Source: Berberis thunbergii
Lineage: Eukaryota; Streptophyta; Magnoliopsida; Ranunculales; Berberidaceae
Assembly (NCBI GenBank): GCA_003290165.1
Contig: QNQO01006270.1
Coordinates: 62,001 to 126,000 of the forward strand
Direction: 5' to 3'
DNA length: 64,000 bases
Below are positions 9,696-22,147 of this stretch, in pieces. Position 1 is the stretch's first letter; every line of letters starts with the position of its first letter. The translations under genes were made by a program, and so were the position numbers. The notes beneath the pieces were generated by a model that searched no databases, was not told the DNA's origin, and saw only the letters and a program-made list of their open reading frames with translations.

Positions 9696-10290
9696 TTGGT
9701 TATTTAAATTGAACAGTGAGTAAAAGTGAGGAAGAAAAGTTGAAGCTAGCTTTTTATTACTATATGCCTCATTTGGAGAGTTGTTGAGCCTTCAACCACT
9801 TCATCTTTTGAGTGAAGTTTCCATCTTCCATTAAGTGAGGGTGTGAATATAAAAGAGGTTTTAAGCCTCTCTATCCTACAAATGTCTGTCACTAGAAGAG
9901 AGAAACACTTTGAGTGTTAGCCTTGCCTAAACTCACATTTACCCCATGTGGGTTTTTGAACCTTGGCTAATCGGCTCATGGATCACTAACATAAGTCCAA
10001 GTTGTATCTTGAAAATTTCAAGCACACATTTGTAAGACTTGGTTGTGGTGCATTCCATTGGTGATCGCCAAGGTTTTCGTAAGACTTGAGGATCAAACCA
10101 CTTGGTTCATGTTGGTAAGTCTCAAATGAGTGCGACAATTACACCTTGTGAGTTTGTGGAACGCTCATTTGATCAAGTAATAGAGACATGAGGCATGTGA
10201 GCCTTTATTGAGGAAGTAACTGGTTGGGGCCAATCAAATTTTGACTTAGGTGAACCTCGTTATATTGGTATTCTTTTCTTTCAAGATGTC
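9696..10290. other. Unassigned insertion-like sequence in unit 1
   Basis: This ~600 bp has no counterpart in unit 2, where the TRIM runs almost straight into the antisense-type ORF. It holds a TATA-like motif (AATATAAAAGAGG near 9848) and no ORF of note. It may be a partial LTR, but no clear ends or target duplication were found. Confidence 0.35.
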
Positions 10291-10299
10291 TGCTATTTA

Positions 10300-10782
10300 A
10301 GGCTTATTTCAACAACCAACTGCTCTTTCACAGAAGTGACCTCCGCAGTCATCTGCTCCATTCGCCTCTCAGCGACCTCGTGTAGAACAGACTGAGAACT
10401 CACCATAGTCATTGTCTAATCATGAGCTTCCTTCGCGGTTGTCAACTCACTTTTTGTGGCAGACAATGACGACTACAGTTCCACGACCTGCTCACAAAGA
10501 CGATCCATCTCCTTTTCCGCAGAAGCACTTTGGCTGAAAACATATCACTGATGTCCTCCACCTACTTCAAAGTATCTTGATAAGCATTAATTACTTTATC
10601 TTGATAAGAAACATCCTTCTTCATCTTATCTATGTGAAAGATAGCATCAGAAAGCTGTTGTGCATACTTCTTTTCATGGGCATACACTTGTTCACTTGTT
10701 CACATGCAGCCTGATACTCGAACCCCATCATCCTAGCATAAGTGAGATAGGACATCCCCTGCTCAGAGCAAAAAAAAAATAC

Positions 10783-10818
<36 letters not shown>

Positions 10819-11261
10819 AAGAAACAGAAAGTTGAACTCTTTACCTTCATTATATAATTCACACCTTTGTCAAGGTGATTTCCAACAACATGAATAGGCA
10901 TAAGGGCTTTATTCATCAACCACTTATGCCATGAGTTAATATGATTGTGTGCACTCTCCTGCACGTCAATCTCCGAGTGCCATGAAAACCTACCATCCAT
11001 ATTATACGGATAGCCCCAAGGATGAAATTTTTCTAGTTGACTTTTGGATGGAGCATAGAAGGCCCATGGATGATAAATGAGCCACCCTTGGTCACCCCAG
11101 CACTGACTGGGACACCAGAGATGATGGAATACCAACTTTCCTCTTCTTGTTAGTAGAAGGAGTAACAAACGACACTAGGTGGAAAGGAGGATAGTGTAAC
11201 AGTTGCATCATACTTGGATCAACAGGAGGAGACTTGAGGCTCTGACCCTGATCAACAACTA
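10300..11261 (-). pseudogene. Second-family Tat antisense-type ORF, C-terminal half (unit 1)
   Basis: This is the downstream half of a broken minus-strand gene whose upstream half lies at 43799-44516; the two are split by the 32.5-kb nest. The 11168-10850 part encodes a Trp/His-rich segment with DQGWLIYHPWAFY, FHPWGYPYNMDG and NSHWHKWLMNKA-like motifs. It ends at a splice donor (GTAAAG) after YIMK. An intron (about 10848-10765) contains a TA microsatellite and ends in an AG before GMSYLTYA. The remainder (10765-10300) is a degraded coiled coil matching 49891-50205 of unit 2. Its function is unknown. Extra ORFs like this lie between pol and the 3' LTR, often antisense, in Tat-lineage Ty3/gypsy elements. 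Confidence 0.6.
10788..10815. repeat. (TA)n microsatellite in an intron
   Basis: An uninterrupted run of about 14 TA dinucleotides lies inside the intron of the antisense-type ORF. The unit 2 counterpart (50234-50243 and 50534-50543) is shorter and has been entered by a Helitron-like sequence. Confidence 0.9.
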
Positions 11262-13079
11262 CAAGAAATCTATCATTTACCAAAAAAAAATTCTACGAAA
11301 AGTAATTTCATTGTTAATATGGTATCATTGTCAACGAAAAAAAATCCTTGAAAAATCCATAAACTTGTTACTTTTTTCCAACAAAACATATTACGTTGGA
11401 AACTTTCCTTGTTAAATAGGTGGCGGGAAGCATTCCCTCCAAAACTAATTTTCTGCCAAATTGATTCAACAACGAAGTTTTTTTTATGGCCACAAAATAC
11501 TAGTTCCTTGGTAATTATGACATTATTTGGAACAAAATATGTTGTTGCTAAAAAAGACTAATTTTAACAACAAATCACTTTCCTTGTTAACGGAATTTTA
11601 ACACATATTCATCTCTCTTTAGTAAGGAAAAATATTTTCCTAGATAATAATCACATTATTAGTAATGGTTCGGTTCATTGATAAGAATTGATAATTTTCT
11701 CCAATAAAGTGTATTTCTCAATTACGTTCATTAATTCACTAGTTTCTTTGGAAATTGTTGAATTATATGAAAACAATTTTATTTATTGAAAGTTATTTTT
11801 ATTTCGGTGCAAAAATACTGTACAAGGATAATTCAAGGAACCAGGGACAAATTTTTTGTTGGTACGTGTTTTTCCCAACTAAAAGTGTATTTTTTTTCAA
11901 ATGAAGAAATTTTGTTGACAAAAACCTTGACTTTAGTAATGTGGTTTGATTGGGGGCTTTAAGTTCAACTACTAATTGTACTAAATTAAATTCTTTTATA
12001 ATGATTAAAAAAATAATTTGTTAATTAGCTATGCTTAAAAGTCATATGTGTTACATGCGAGGCAAAAAGTCTCTAGTGAAATTACTCAATTTGATTTTTG
12101 AAACAAGCTTAAGTGATGATAACGACCAACACCCATGTTTTCAGATAGAAAAAAATAATGATATTTAATACATAACTTTTTTTTTATTCAGGTATAGTAG
12201 AAGAATGATCTCATGGGAAAAATGAAAAGAAAGAGAATAATGAGTGAAAGATTTATTTTCTCACTTATAATGAATTTTTTTTCCACGAAATTTATTTATA
12301 ATTAAAGCTCCGAACTACTTTACAGTGGAAAAATATTATTTCGTTGAAATTTTTGTATCAGTAGCAATAATATTATGTCATCTGAAAAATCAAATAGCAC
12401 TTCTTTAAAAATAAAATATTATTTTATTGCTAATTACAATATTACAGGTAACAATTTTTCCCTACTAAAGATTGATAAAAATTTTCATGAAATTTTTATC
12501 TTTTTAAGGCTCATTTTCTTATTTACAATAATTTAATTTTATTTCATTGGAGATATAACCACTTTCAATAACATATCTAGCAGTGAAATGTTATTAGTAT
12601 TCCGTTGCTAATTATAATAGTGTTATTGTGGATTTCTTTTCATTGCTAAAAGTGGTAAATATTTCACATAAAACTTATAGTCATTAAAATATTTAGTCTT
12701 AATTTATAGTAATAAAATATTATTTATTGCTCCCTATTATATACGTAACAATGATTTTTATTGTAAAAGAAGAGTAATTTGATTTAATAATTTATAAAGT
12801 TGTTTCACACAACACATCTATTCAAATCGCTCAACTGGTAAAGATTGCAATAGATTTTACTACAGGTTCGGTGTTTGAACCTTGATGAGCCTAAAAATAA
12901 GGTATCCTTTTTGGGAGGTAGATTGTGAGTTCTTATAGGTGTTATAAGAGCCAAGAATGATGACAACTTTCGTTGATATACATATATTTTACCAACGAAA
13001 AAGTTCTATGATGAAAATAGTTATATTACAAATTTCCTTAATGATTCTAAGATTTTTTTGAGAGAAAAATCATAAGTAA
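11262..13079 (+). mobile_element. Non-autonomous CACTA-like element, left part
   Basis: The insertion starts at ACTACAAGAAATCT, close to the plant CACTA end CACTACAAGAAA. It interrupts the antisense-type ORF between CCCTGATCAACA and GATATCGTCAAAATACGG (rejoined at 43799; compare 52165-52200). It is AT-rich, has no ORF, and carries many degenerate subterminal motifs such as ACCAACGAAA, CCTTGGTAA and CCTTGTTAA in both orientations. The right part is at 43556-43798. The inverted repeats are eroded and a target duplication is not clear. Confidence 0.55.
12824..12905 (+). mobile_element. Possible tRNA-derived SINE head
   Basis: CGCTCAACTGGTAAAG resembles a tRNA A box, and about 50 bp later GTTTGAACCTTG resembles a B box. 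No poly-A tail or target duplication is clear, so it may be a degraded SINE inside the CACTA-like element, or chance. Confidence 0.3.
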
Positions 13080-13757
13080 TGATGCAGCAGATTTTCGCTA
13101 TCTTCTTTGACCTAATCCCGCTGATCTGCACAAGTAACGCATGTGGGCCACAGACCACCGTTGTGGTGGCCGATGACACTACGATGCTAAAGTCAGACAG
13201 GGCTTTGAGAAAGGTGTAATGTTGTAACAGGGAATTTGTAGTGTACCGTAACTTACCAACCTCATGTATTATTTATAGTGCAAGGAGTCCTGGTTCTACC
13301 CGACCATCGTAGGCGTAGTTTAGGAAGGAGATCTTCGTGGAGATCCTTCTCTAATTAGGAGTCGTGCTATAGGAGGGAAGTTCTCAGTTAGCCTTGTGCT
13401 CCTAGATATGCGGGAAATAGTTCACAATACGATAGCAATCCGTAGAATGAAGATTCGCTGTGTGGAATGTACTCTGGTATTTGCTTCCTAGTTGGAAGCA
13501 AAGAGTTGTTGTAGCTACCCGTCCGAAGCTGAAACTCGAGATACTTGCCTTAGTAGGACTTACGAGTATTAAGGATAACTATGAGACATGTGGGCCTAGC
13601 ATGATGTGAGAGTTCGGGTCCGTCTGGCAGATTGAATAGGGCGGGGCTTAGAACCGCTTGGGATGGATCAGTGTTGGGCTGATGCTTGGGCCTGTAATTC
13701 CTCAAGATCATCATGACACTGTATGGCTTAGGGGTTGATCATTTTTATGTATCATCA
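13080..13757 (-). repeat. 3' LTR of element B
   Basis: On the plus strand it starts TGATGCAGCAG and ends ATGTATCATCA, giving TG...CA on either strand. It shares its whole length with the LTRs at 14452, 23620 and 42913. The sequence just right of it (CTATTCCCCACGAG) is, on the minus strand, a purine-rich tract in the place of the polypurine tract. Confidence 0.88.
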
Positions 13758-13996
13758 GCTATTCCCCACGAGTTAGTGGGCCTTCAGATCGATACGCTAA
13801 GTCATCTCTTGAAGGGATGCGCCGTGCATGATGATTGAGTATGATCTGTTACTTGAGTCGTGCGCTGTATTAATTGAACGTGCATCGATCCAGCCGAAAA
13901 GAGACGAGAACCCATTTTCTATTTAGGTCATCCGCAGTGTAAAGCCAACTCTTCTATTTTCTTTGCTATTGAAGATATTGTTCTGATTACAAAAGA

Positions 13997-14451
13997 TTGT
14001 TCATCTTCTTCATGGCTCAACAAAACCTTCTTGACGGCGCAACCTTGGCCAAGGGCCTGGAGTTTTTCGAAGACAGGTTGTTATCCGAGCCTGGCCTTGC
14101 CAAAATTCGTACAAAGTTTGGGGTCCCTGAGGACCTACTGTTGTATGTCCTGATGGGTGATCAAATGCCAATGTTACCTCCGGCCGGTTTCATCTGCTTG
14201 CATCAAGGGATGTTTTAAAGTGGAGTGTGTTTTTTGGTTTTGGACGTGATTTGGGAGTTTTTGGATCTCCTGGGGATTCCTCTGACCCAGCTGGGGCCTA
14301 ATTGATATAGGATCATCCTCCTGATTCTGATCAGCTTTAAGGAGGCTGGAGTCAGCATGACTCCATGAGTAATTCAATTGTTGATTTATCCTCGACTGAA
14401 GAGTAACGTTGTCTATAAGATGACGTCGCCGACTTGCTTTGTGAATCGCCC
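13997..14451 (+). pseudogene. Antisense ORF of element B, N-terminal piece
   Basis: It starts at the ATG at 14012 (MAQQNLLDGATLAKGLEFF) and matches the N-terminus at 16217 in element A. The family is the putative-gypsy-type-transposon domain (PF04195-like). The frame breaks at 14218; homology continues to 14451, where element A is inserted, and resumes at 24299. It runs opposite to gag/pro. Confidence 0.75.
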
Positions 14452-15112
14452 TGATGCAGTCTATTTTCGCTCCCTACTTTGACCTAGTCATGCTGACCTA
14501 TTGACTTACACAAGTAATGCACGTGAGCCACAAACCACCGTGGGGTGGCCGATGGAACTCCGATGCTAAAGTCAGACAGGACTTTGAGGAAGGTGTAATG
14601 TTATAACATGGAATTTGTAGCGTACCTTAGCTTATCAACCTCATGTCTTATTTATAGTGCAAGAAGTTCTGGTTCTACCAGGCCATCGTAGGCATAGTTT
14701 AGGAGGGAGATCTTCGTGGAGATCCCTCCTAATTAGGAGTCTTGTTGTAGGAGGAAAGTTCCCTGTTAGCTTTGTGCTCTAAGATATGAGGGAATAGTTC
14801 CCAATTCAAGAGCAATCCGTAGAAGAAAGTTTCCTTGTGTAGAAGATACTCTGATGTTTGCTTCCTAGTTGCCCGTCCGAAGCTGATCCTCGAGATACTT
14901 AACTGAAGAGGGCTTACGGGTATTGAGGTTAGTTGTGAGACATGTAGGCCTAGCATGCTGTGAGAGTTCGGGTCCGCCTGGCAGACTGTAGTAAGGCGGG
15001 CTTAGAACCGCTTGGGCCGGATCAGTGTTGGGTTGATGCTTGAGGTCATAATTTCTCGAGATCCTCATGACACATGTAAGGCTCCGAGCTGTAACCATTT
15101 TTTGTATCATCA
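14452..15112 (-). repeat. 3' LTR of element A
   Basis: 661 bp, TGATGCAGTC...TTGTATCATCA on the plus strand. Immediately to the right, CGACTCCCCCCGAG gives on the minus strand CTCGGGGGGAGTCG before the LTR, a good polypurine tract, which fixes the orientation. Confidence 0.9.
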
Positions 15113-15337
15113 GCGACTCCCCCCGAGTTAGTGGGTTGTCACATCGATTTGCTAAGTCATCTCTTTAAGGGATGAGCCGATCATGATGATTGAGTCTGAA
15201 TCATTGCTTGAGCCATGCACTGCATTAATTTAACATGCATTGGTTAAGTGAAAAAGAGGTGGGAAACCAACCTCTATTTAGGTCATCCGCTATGTAGAGT
15301 CTAATTCTTCTACTTTCTTTGCTTTCGAAGCTTCCGC

Positions 15338-16178
15338 TAGGGGTGGGCAACCAGATCCAGATCCCGTCCCGTCCTGATCTAGAATGGGATGGAATGGGAT
15401 GAAGATTTTCAATCCCGTCCCGTCCCTACCTAATTTTTTAATATTTATTATTAGTATTTTATTTATTTATTTATTTTTATTCATATAAACTTACAGAAAC
15501 TCATGGTGTTTGCAGTGGTAACAGAAATGTTACTTCAAGAAATAAATATTCATTAAGCACGAGAAATATAACAAACTGTTGCTTGGATTCCCAATAAAAG
15601 TGGCACCAATTATTTAACTTCCAAATATTGATAATACCCGGGTGAAGATGAAAAATTACAATTTACTGAGTAATAAATATTCAAAAGGGAACATTCAGGG
15701 GCGGAACCAAGATTTTTAGATGCTCCGGGCTGTAAAAATAATTGTTTTAATTACGATATATGTATTGATGGTAAACCATTATGAATATGTTAGAGCATCA
15801 CCAATAGGTCTATATTTTTTTCCTAACAAAAGATGAAATGTCATTTTGTCAAGGAACCATGAATTTTGTTTTGCTACAGTAATGAAATTGTAAAATCAGT
15901 TGGGAGGCCATCACAGCGACACAATACTCTTAGTGGGTCCCATTTATTATGTCATTTTCTAAAAGTCAGCCCACTCGACTACATTGTTAGGGGATTTAAA
16001 TGCTACCCATATATTTGCATGTCACATCTATATCTAATTATAAGAAAGTTATTTTTCACGCTCTTATATGATGATAATCTTCGCAGCAGTCACAGGCAAC
16101 ATCCGTCCTGATCCCGTTTGAACGAGATGGGATAGGGATGGGTATATCTCGTCCCATCCCGTCCCGTGCCCACCCCTA
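15338..16178. mobile_element. hAT-type non-autonomous element 1
   Basis: The ends are TAGGGGTGGGCA and TGCCCACCCCTA, the common plant hAT inverted repeat. They are flanked by GCTTCCGC and GCTACCAC (6/8 of an 8-bp duplication). Inside are GGGATGGGAC-type subterminal repeats and no coding. It is the same family as 35570-36801 but reversed. It sits in the 5'UTR of element A's antisense ORF, 39 bp before its ATG. Confidence 0.88.
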
Positions 16179-16216
16179 GCTACCACTCTGATTAGAAAAG
16201 ATTTTTCATCTTCCTC

Positions 16217-18100
16217 ATGGATCAAGAAAACCTTATTGATGACGCTGTCTTGGCCGAGGGCCTGGAGTTTTTCAAAGATAGGTTGTTGTCTAAACCTAGT
16301 CTCACCGAAATTCGTATGAAGTTTAGGGTCCCTAAGGACCTTGTGTTGTATTTCCTAACAGACGACCAGACGCCAATGTCACCTCTGACTGGTTTTATCT
16401 GTTTGCACCGCGTGATGCTTCAAACTGGAGTGCATTTTTCAGTTATGGATGTGATATGGGAGTTCGTGGAATTCTTAGGGATTCATCCGACTCAGTTGGG
16501 GCCCAATGGATATGCGATCATCCTCATGATTATGCTCAATGCTAAGGAGGTCGGCGTTAGCGTGACTACACGTGTGATCTAGTTGTTGACCTCTCATCGG
16601 CTAAAGAGTAATGTTGTTTGTAAGATGAAGTCGTCGAATTGCTTCGTTAAGCTGTCTGATGACTTCAAGTTCTGGAAGAACTACTGCTTCCTGGCCCCTG
16701 TGGATTCGAAGTATTTTCAGTGCAAGGGTCGTCCACTCGAGTGATAGTTTAGGCCACTTCTTAAATTCATCTATTTTTTATGACTTTGATATGCTTGATA
16801 GTGGACCGATTAACCATCTTGCATTTTTCTGCAGGAAGGTGTCCCACTACTCCTCTTACCTTAGAGGAACAAAACACCAGGGAGAAGTTTCGCATCCTGC
16901 GATTGGCAAAAGTTGTAGACAAGTTGAACCTTAGTGATGCGCAAGTCAAAGCTTTGAATGACCATCTTGTGCGAGTTGCGAGGGTTGCCTCCGCTGGTGT
17001 TGATTCATGTGACGCCGCTCTGGCAGAAGGCTCTTGTGAGGATTTGCCTGAGGTGGTAAAATATGATCGCCCCATAGTTGTTTTGCATGATAGTGGCTGC
17101 AATATCGGCCATGTCTCTTGCAGTCTGCATTTCTCACTGTCTTACTCTAGGCCTTAGCTAGAGGTGTTGGAGGGTACTTTGAATACTTTTTTGCCTTCTC
17201 TCCCTCCGGATCCCATTGACCCGCCTCGCACAAAAGGGGTTGCTTATGTTGACAAGGGAAAGGCCACGGATGAAAGCCTGAGGACGGTGGCAACCGTGAA
17301 GGGCAGTGCTGGCATAGTTCTTGATCAGGGAAAGCTTTATCCGGATGCATGGATAAGCATGTTTACGCTGAGTTTGGTGAAGTTGAAATCACAGGTCTAG
17401 CACCAAGAGTTGGACGTAGAGTATGCTTTGAGGAAGCATATAAGCAGGCGTCACAGCTGCCTGATGGATCACGCTCCAAAACTCGAGGAAGATTCGTTGG
17501 AAGGGTGTATGGATAAGGGCTCAAAGTACCTTATGATGAGTATGTCTCATTTGAGCCATGCAACAATTTCAGGGATGAAAGTTGAGGCTCATCGTGAGAG
17601 TATATACACCTTGAAACATGTCTTTTCTTGCATATGCAGACGATGTATTCTTATGCGCTCCATGAAATTAAGTGGCTTAAGAAGCAGGTCGAAGAGAATC
17701 GGTTGGATCGGTCAACCATGGCCACCGAGGCTCAGAGGGCTCGTCTGGAGAACCTTGAACGTAATCTGATAGTGGAGGTATCCGAAAGGAACAAACTTAG
17801 GCAAGAGTTGAGCCGTATCCGCCGAGAAGTCAAGGTTGAAAAGGAAGCTGCAGCTAAGAAGAGTTTTGAACTGTTGTTTTTTGCTGAAAAGAGTGTTTCG
17901 AAGGAAGTCGACTGGGCTGCTGAGAAGCAATAGTTGTAATTTGATGTGGAGTTCTATGCTCCAGAAGTGATGAAGGCTAAGGACCATCTCAAGAAGTTAG
18001 CACACTGACTGGCAAATTGGAGCTACTGGAGCGTGAACTTATTGATGCAAAGGTGCTGGAAAAATAGCTTCTCCAGGAACAAGGAAAATGTGAGTTCTGC
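16217..18100 (+). pseudogene. Antisense ORF of element A (PF04195-like, coiled coil)
   Basis: The ATG at 16217 begins MDQENLIDDAVLAEGLEFF, followed by the family core: SPLTGFICLHRVMLQTGVHF, then VEFLGIHPTQLGPNGYAII, resembling putative-gypsy-type-transposon proteins. The frame ends at 16582. Further parts follow in other frames: KFWKNYCFLAPVD-like near 16665; an intron-like gap near 16745-16835; PTTPLTLEEQNTREKF near 16840; and a long Glu/Lys/Arg coiled coil at 17628-17933 (QVEENRLDRSTMATEAQRAR). The gene runs opposite to gag. Its function in the element is unknown. Several stops and frameshifts, so it is not functional as it stands. Confidence 0.75.
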
Positions 18101-18194
18101 TAGGTTGTACATGGATAGCGTGAATGGCCTTCGCTAGTATTATGACGTCAATCTGTTTGAGCGTAAAGACGTTGACTCGACCAAATTCCTGTTT

Positions 18195-18975
18195 GACAAT
18201 CAGGCTGAAAAATAGTGGTCTCGTGGCAAGCCGTCGGAATCAGTTAAGGACTGACTAGGCTCCCACCTTTCGAATTATTTATGACCATGTAAAGTGGGCT
18301 ACGGATTCGGGGAGTAAAAGTTTGGCGATCAGGCTGAAGAGCAGTGGTCCCATGGCATGCCGTCGGAATCAGTTCAGGACTGACTAGGCTCCCACCTTTT
18401 GACCATCTACACCCTCATCGGGCGATGGGGTCTACGAATTCAAGAGGAGTTTGGCGACCAAGCTAAAAAATAGTGGCCCCGTGGCAAACCATCAAAATCA
18501 GTTTAGGACTTACTGGGCTCCCACCTTCCAAATTATCTACACCAGTGCGCATCTGATTACAAATTTGGGAGGGTTCGGTGGCCACACTGAAAAGCAGTGG
18601 TCCATGGCAAACTGTCGAATCATTTCGTGGCTGACTGGGTTCCCACCTTCTAGACTAGTTACATCCTCCCAGCGCGGGCTACAAGTCCAAGTTTGGTGAT
18701 TTGGCGGCCATGCAAAAGCAGTGGTCCCGTGACGAGCCATCGGAATCAGTTCGGGACTGACTACGCTCCCACCTTCTAGACTATCTACGCCCTCACAGTG
18801 AAGGCTACAAGTCTAGGTTTTGTGATTTGGCCGTCACGCTGAAAAACAGTGGTCTCGTGGTGAGCAATCGAAATCAGTTCGAGACTGACTAGGATCCCAC
18901 CTTCTAGACTATTTACACCCTCGTCGTGGGGGCTACAAGTCCAGCTTTTGATCAGAAGGTTTCATTGCTAGTCAT
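18195..18975. repeat. Six-copy tandem repeat of element A (about 127-bp unit)
   Basis: The core GTGGTCCCGTGGC...CATCGGAATCAGTTCGGGACTGACTAGGCTCCCACCTTC recurs near 18210, 18340, 18468, 18595, 18720 and 18848. Each unit ends with an ACTATCTACACCCTC...GGGGGCTACAAGTCCA stretch. Element B has the same block with six copies, so the array is a family feature. ORFs through it are artefacts. Confidence 0.85.
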
Positions 18976-20654
18976 CACTAGCTAGGCTTACCCGATTAGG
19001 TTCGGCGATCATTGACCGCGAAGGGGGCAATGATCCCTAGTGATTCATCGTCACTTGGCGTGATATCGCTAATTAGACTCCTACTTCCTAAACCGTCAAT
19101 GCCGACGCTAAGCAGAGTAGGTATCGCGATGAATTAGAAGCCATTGTCATTTGTCTTGGATGACTAAGCTTGCTTGGTTTCAATAGAGGTTCTGCCTGCT
19201 AGGGGTGTGCGAACCTAATCCATCAGCATGTTGCATGGAGTGGATGAAATTACCTGAAATCAGCTGGTGATCTGTAGGTATAATCTGTATGTCAAGGTTG
19301 ATTGGGATCTCTGGTGCTCGTGCCAAACATTTGACAGAGTGTTGTTTGAATAATAGGTTGAGCCCATGTGCCCGCAAAGGAAGGGCTAGGTTTTTCTGCA
19401 TGGTGCAATGTGTGTACGGCATAGATTGCACGGTGACACTGTATGGCATAGGCTGCATGATGGTTGAGTATCGGTTACTCCTTTTCAATTGATGGGGTTG
19501 TGTGCAACGCCATTAATTGATTGACGTGGTCTATGCAGTTTCCTTGGGAAACGTCGACTTCTAGTTTCCTGTACGATATTCAATGCTTGGGAATTAATGA
19601 TTGAGTGCCCGCTTGGTGAACCATCATGTCTATATAATGGAGTTTTCCAATCGTTGCAGGCACTATCTTTCACAGAGCTTATCTTTTGTAATGTCCTTGC
19701 TTGAAAAAGATGTTTTGGATTTTCCAAAGGCTGAGAGAAATGCTTTGGGCTTCTCAAAGGCTGAAGTTGAATCTCCGTCTCTGGAGTCTTCGAATATTCT
19801 GACAATTGCGCTGATCAGGCATAGAGATAGTTGTTGTTATGCATGGTCACCTTATATGGGTGGGCACGTAGTTGATCCATTGAAGTGTCATAATTACTTC
19901 TCATATTGCGGAGTAGTATGGATTTCCTACCAAGGGAGATGCCTTGGTGTTACAACCGTACCACTTTTGCCTTCGTGTGCTCGAATCCCGCTGCTAACCA
20001 TTAGCTGATCGAAATGTTAGTCGATGTGCGATGTCTTCGAGTGTGGTAGTTCTCAGTCACACCTGCCATCACATATGGAAAAATGGTCTTTCTTGATAGC
20101 ATTGTGAAACCGTAGTTGCGTCGCTGCTTGTGGCCGTCCTCATCAACCTGCTTTTAACCTATTTGAGGAAGTTAGAAGGGGGGTCGGAGTCTCTTGAGGA
20201 AATCAGCAGCCCATAGTTAGGTCTACAAAGTTGTAGACGAGACTTTATCGGGGTGATTTGATGGAGTGATCTGACTGCTCAGTCATTCAATCTCTTCTAC
20301 CACTTCATCTTTATCTTGGGAAGGTGTCGAGCATATCCCATTCTCCTTTGCTGTCACTTGCAGATTGCTCACATCGAAGGGTTTGAAAATCTTCGGTGGA
20401 TGTTGTCCGTATCAAAATTGTTTAAGCGAGTCTTTTACTTCAATTCACACTATATTCAGATACTTATAGTGCTCAGTCTTTGTATCCACCTCAGGGCGTT
20501 TGTAATATGTAGCCTTTTGTATCTACCTCAGGGCTTTCGTAGTATGTAGTCATTTGTATCTACCTCAAGGTACTTGTTGTTACATCTTTCTGATATTCAA
20601 TAGAATTTATTTTTTTGTAATTCTTCCTTTATTTCTGAAATGATTGAAAATCAC
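18976..20654. other. Non-coding internal span of element A
   Basis: It is homologous throughout to 27465-29020 in element B, which shows it is element sequence and not host. No reverse transcriptase, RNase H or integrase motif is visible on either strand, although pol would be expected between the antisense ORF and the protease. Near 20475-20580 three degenerate copies of a ~40-bp unit (TTGTATCTACCTCAGGGC) occur. Confidence 0.6.
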
Positions 20655-21265
20655 CAGTGTTCTAAAAATTGCTAGGCGGTCTTAGGTTTTGTATTATAAC
20701 TTTAATAATTTACAAAAGTTAAGCATAATACCTTATCAATTACATCCAATTTAATGCCAATATACATATGCAAAATTTAAAAACATGAAAAATTAACAAT
20801 CGTGAACAAAATTATTAAAAGTCAAATTACTGAAGTTGGTCATGATGGGTACTTTATATAAATTTGAATTTGTGTACTCTTTTATTTTTCTTCAAATTGC
20901 ATGAATAACCTCAGTTATGTTTGATAAAATCTACATTAGTAAAATTGGTACCGACAGATCATTTGAGAATTCCATTAAGTAATCATCATTTGCTACATTT
21001 AGACATATACTGAATAAAAAATAATTAAATAGTTTATTTCTAAAAAATAGGAAAGAAAAATAAAAAAAGAACACAATCAGCTTTATTAAAAAATAAAAAA
21101 ATAAAAATCGCCCAGACTGCCTAGACCCCGCCTAGGCAGCCTAGATCCCGCTCAGACTGCCCAAAACCACCCAGAACCGCCCAGACAGCCCGCCCAGCCA
21201 TTAATCTGGGTTGTTTTCCACCTTCTAGCGCCTAGGCGCCGCCTAGGCCGATTTTTAGAACACTG
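20655..21265. mobile_element. hAT-type non-autonomous element with perfect 8-bp duplication
   Basis: The 611-bp insertion starts CAGTGTTCTAAAAAT and ends ATTTTTAGAACACTG. It is flanked by identical AAAATCAC (20647-20654 and 21266-21273). Element B at the same place reads through without it (GATTGCAAATCACATAAG near 29025). The right third is GC-rich with CCTAGGC / GCCCAGAC repeats. It is non-coding. Confidence 0.92.
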
Positions 21266-21645
21266 AAAATCACACAAGTCTTTTAAGAACTAAAAATCAA
21301 AATTGACTATAGAAAGAGAAACAAACAACTTAAAGCAGACTAACTGTTGACAGAGTGACATTGATCTTGGCCATGAAGTGGATTCGGGTTGCTCTCGTGG
21401 ATCATTCGGCGGACTGTCGAGGCGTTACATAGGTTACTGAAGAATAAACCTTGCAGAGGCACGAATCTCCGCACCGACGGAATGTTGGGGGATGTGCTCC
21501 CGCTTGCCATGGCCCTTTTTGACTCGCACGGAAGAGCTTGTTGTTCCTGTATCGCTTGAAAGTAATGTCTCTACCGTCTTTCAGCCTCGCACTAGGTCAA
21601 GCTGTTCTGCATGATGTAGCTACATCTAGGAGTATTCTTTTTATT

Positions 21646-22066
21646 TCAATGCAGCGTAGTGGCAACCTCGCGCCTTAGGTTGGTCTCCACGTATTGTTCC
21701 TTCGGAGTGGTTAACAGTATACTTAACACACTGGTGAAGGGTGGAGACCACTGCTTCCATCTGGTGGAGCCAAAGTATTCCCAGGATGAGACTATAGGAT
21801 GACGGTGGATCCGATCAGCGGGTGTTCTAAAGACGTCAGTTTTTCCTTCTTGAGGCCAGACTGTAGAACGCGTTGTAAAATAGAACGTTAAGTGAACTTT
21901 CTGTGTCAATTTGAACTCTCTTTACTTCCCATCTTTCTATGGAGATTGAGATGACTAATGCATTGTTGTCTAGCGCGCAGACTCTTTCAAGGTCCTTATC
22001 CATAAAGGTCAAGGTGGGAATGGGGCTCAGAACCCGTGAATGGCAGATGTGTCTGTCCTCATACAC
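21646..22066 (-). pseudogene. Retropepsin region of element A
   Basis: Aspartic protease of a Ty3/gypsy polyprotein. The minus frame has ALVISISIERWEVKRVQIDTESSLNVLFYNAF: the active-site DTGSS is here DTESS, so the catalytic glycine is lost. A second frame (21909-21646) holds the C-terminal part ending with VETNLRREVATTLH. The protein then stops; the RT that should follow is missing. Element B keeps DTGSS at the same place. Confidence 0.82.
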
Positions 22067-22147
22067 GGATTGTGTCTGCTTGTGGGACCTGTATCCCTCA
22101 TTCGGTTCGACTCCATGAAGGACGTAGATTATCCCTGGAGTATCCTT

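Noticed and set aside
9696..10290. Possible LTR with TATA-like motif
   Set aside because: No TG/CA ends, no target duplication and no second copy in the window; left as unassigned.
10660..10857. ORF running through the TA microsatellite
   Set aside because: The YIYIYI tail comes from the microsatellite in an intron of a minus-strand pseudogene.
13080..15112. Two LTRs only 692 bp apart, looking like a small complete element
   Set aside because: The sequence between them is the start of an antisense ORF that continues at 24299, so the right-hand LTR belongs to a separate nested element (14452-24298).
18195..18975. Regular ~127-bp repeats considered as a CRISPR or satellite
   Set aside because: Units are long, degenerate and contiguous without spacers, and the same block exists in another copy of the retroelement.
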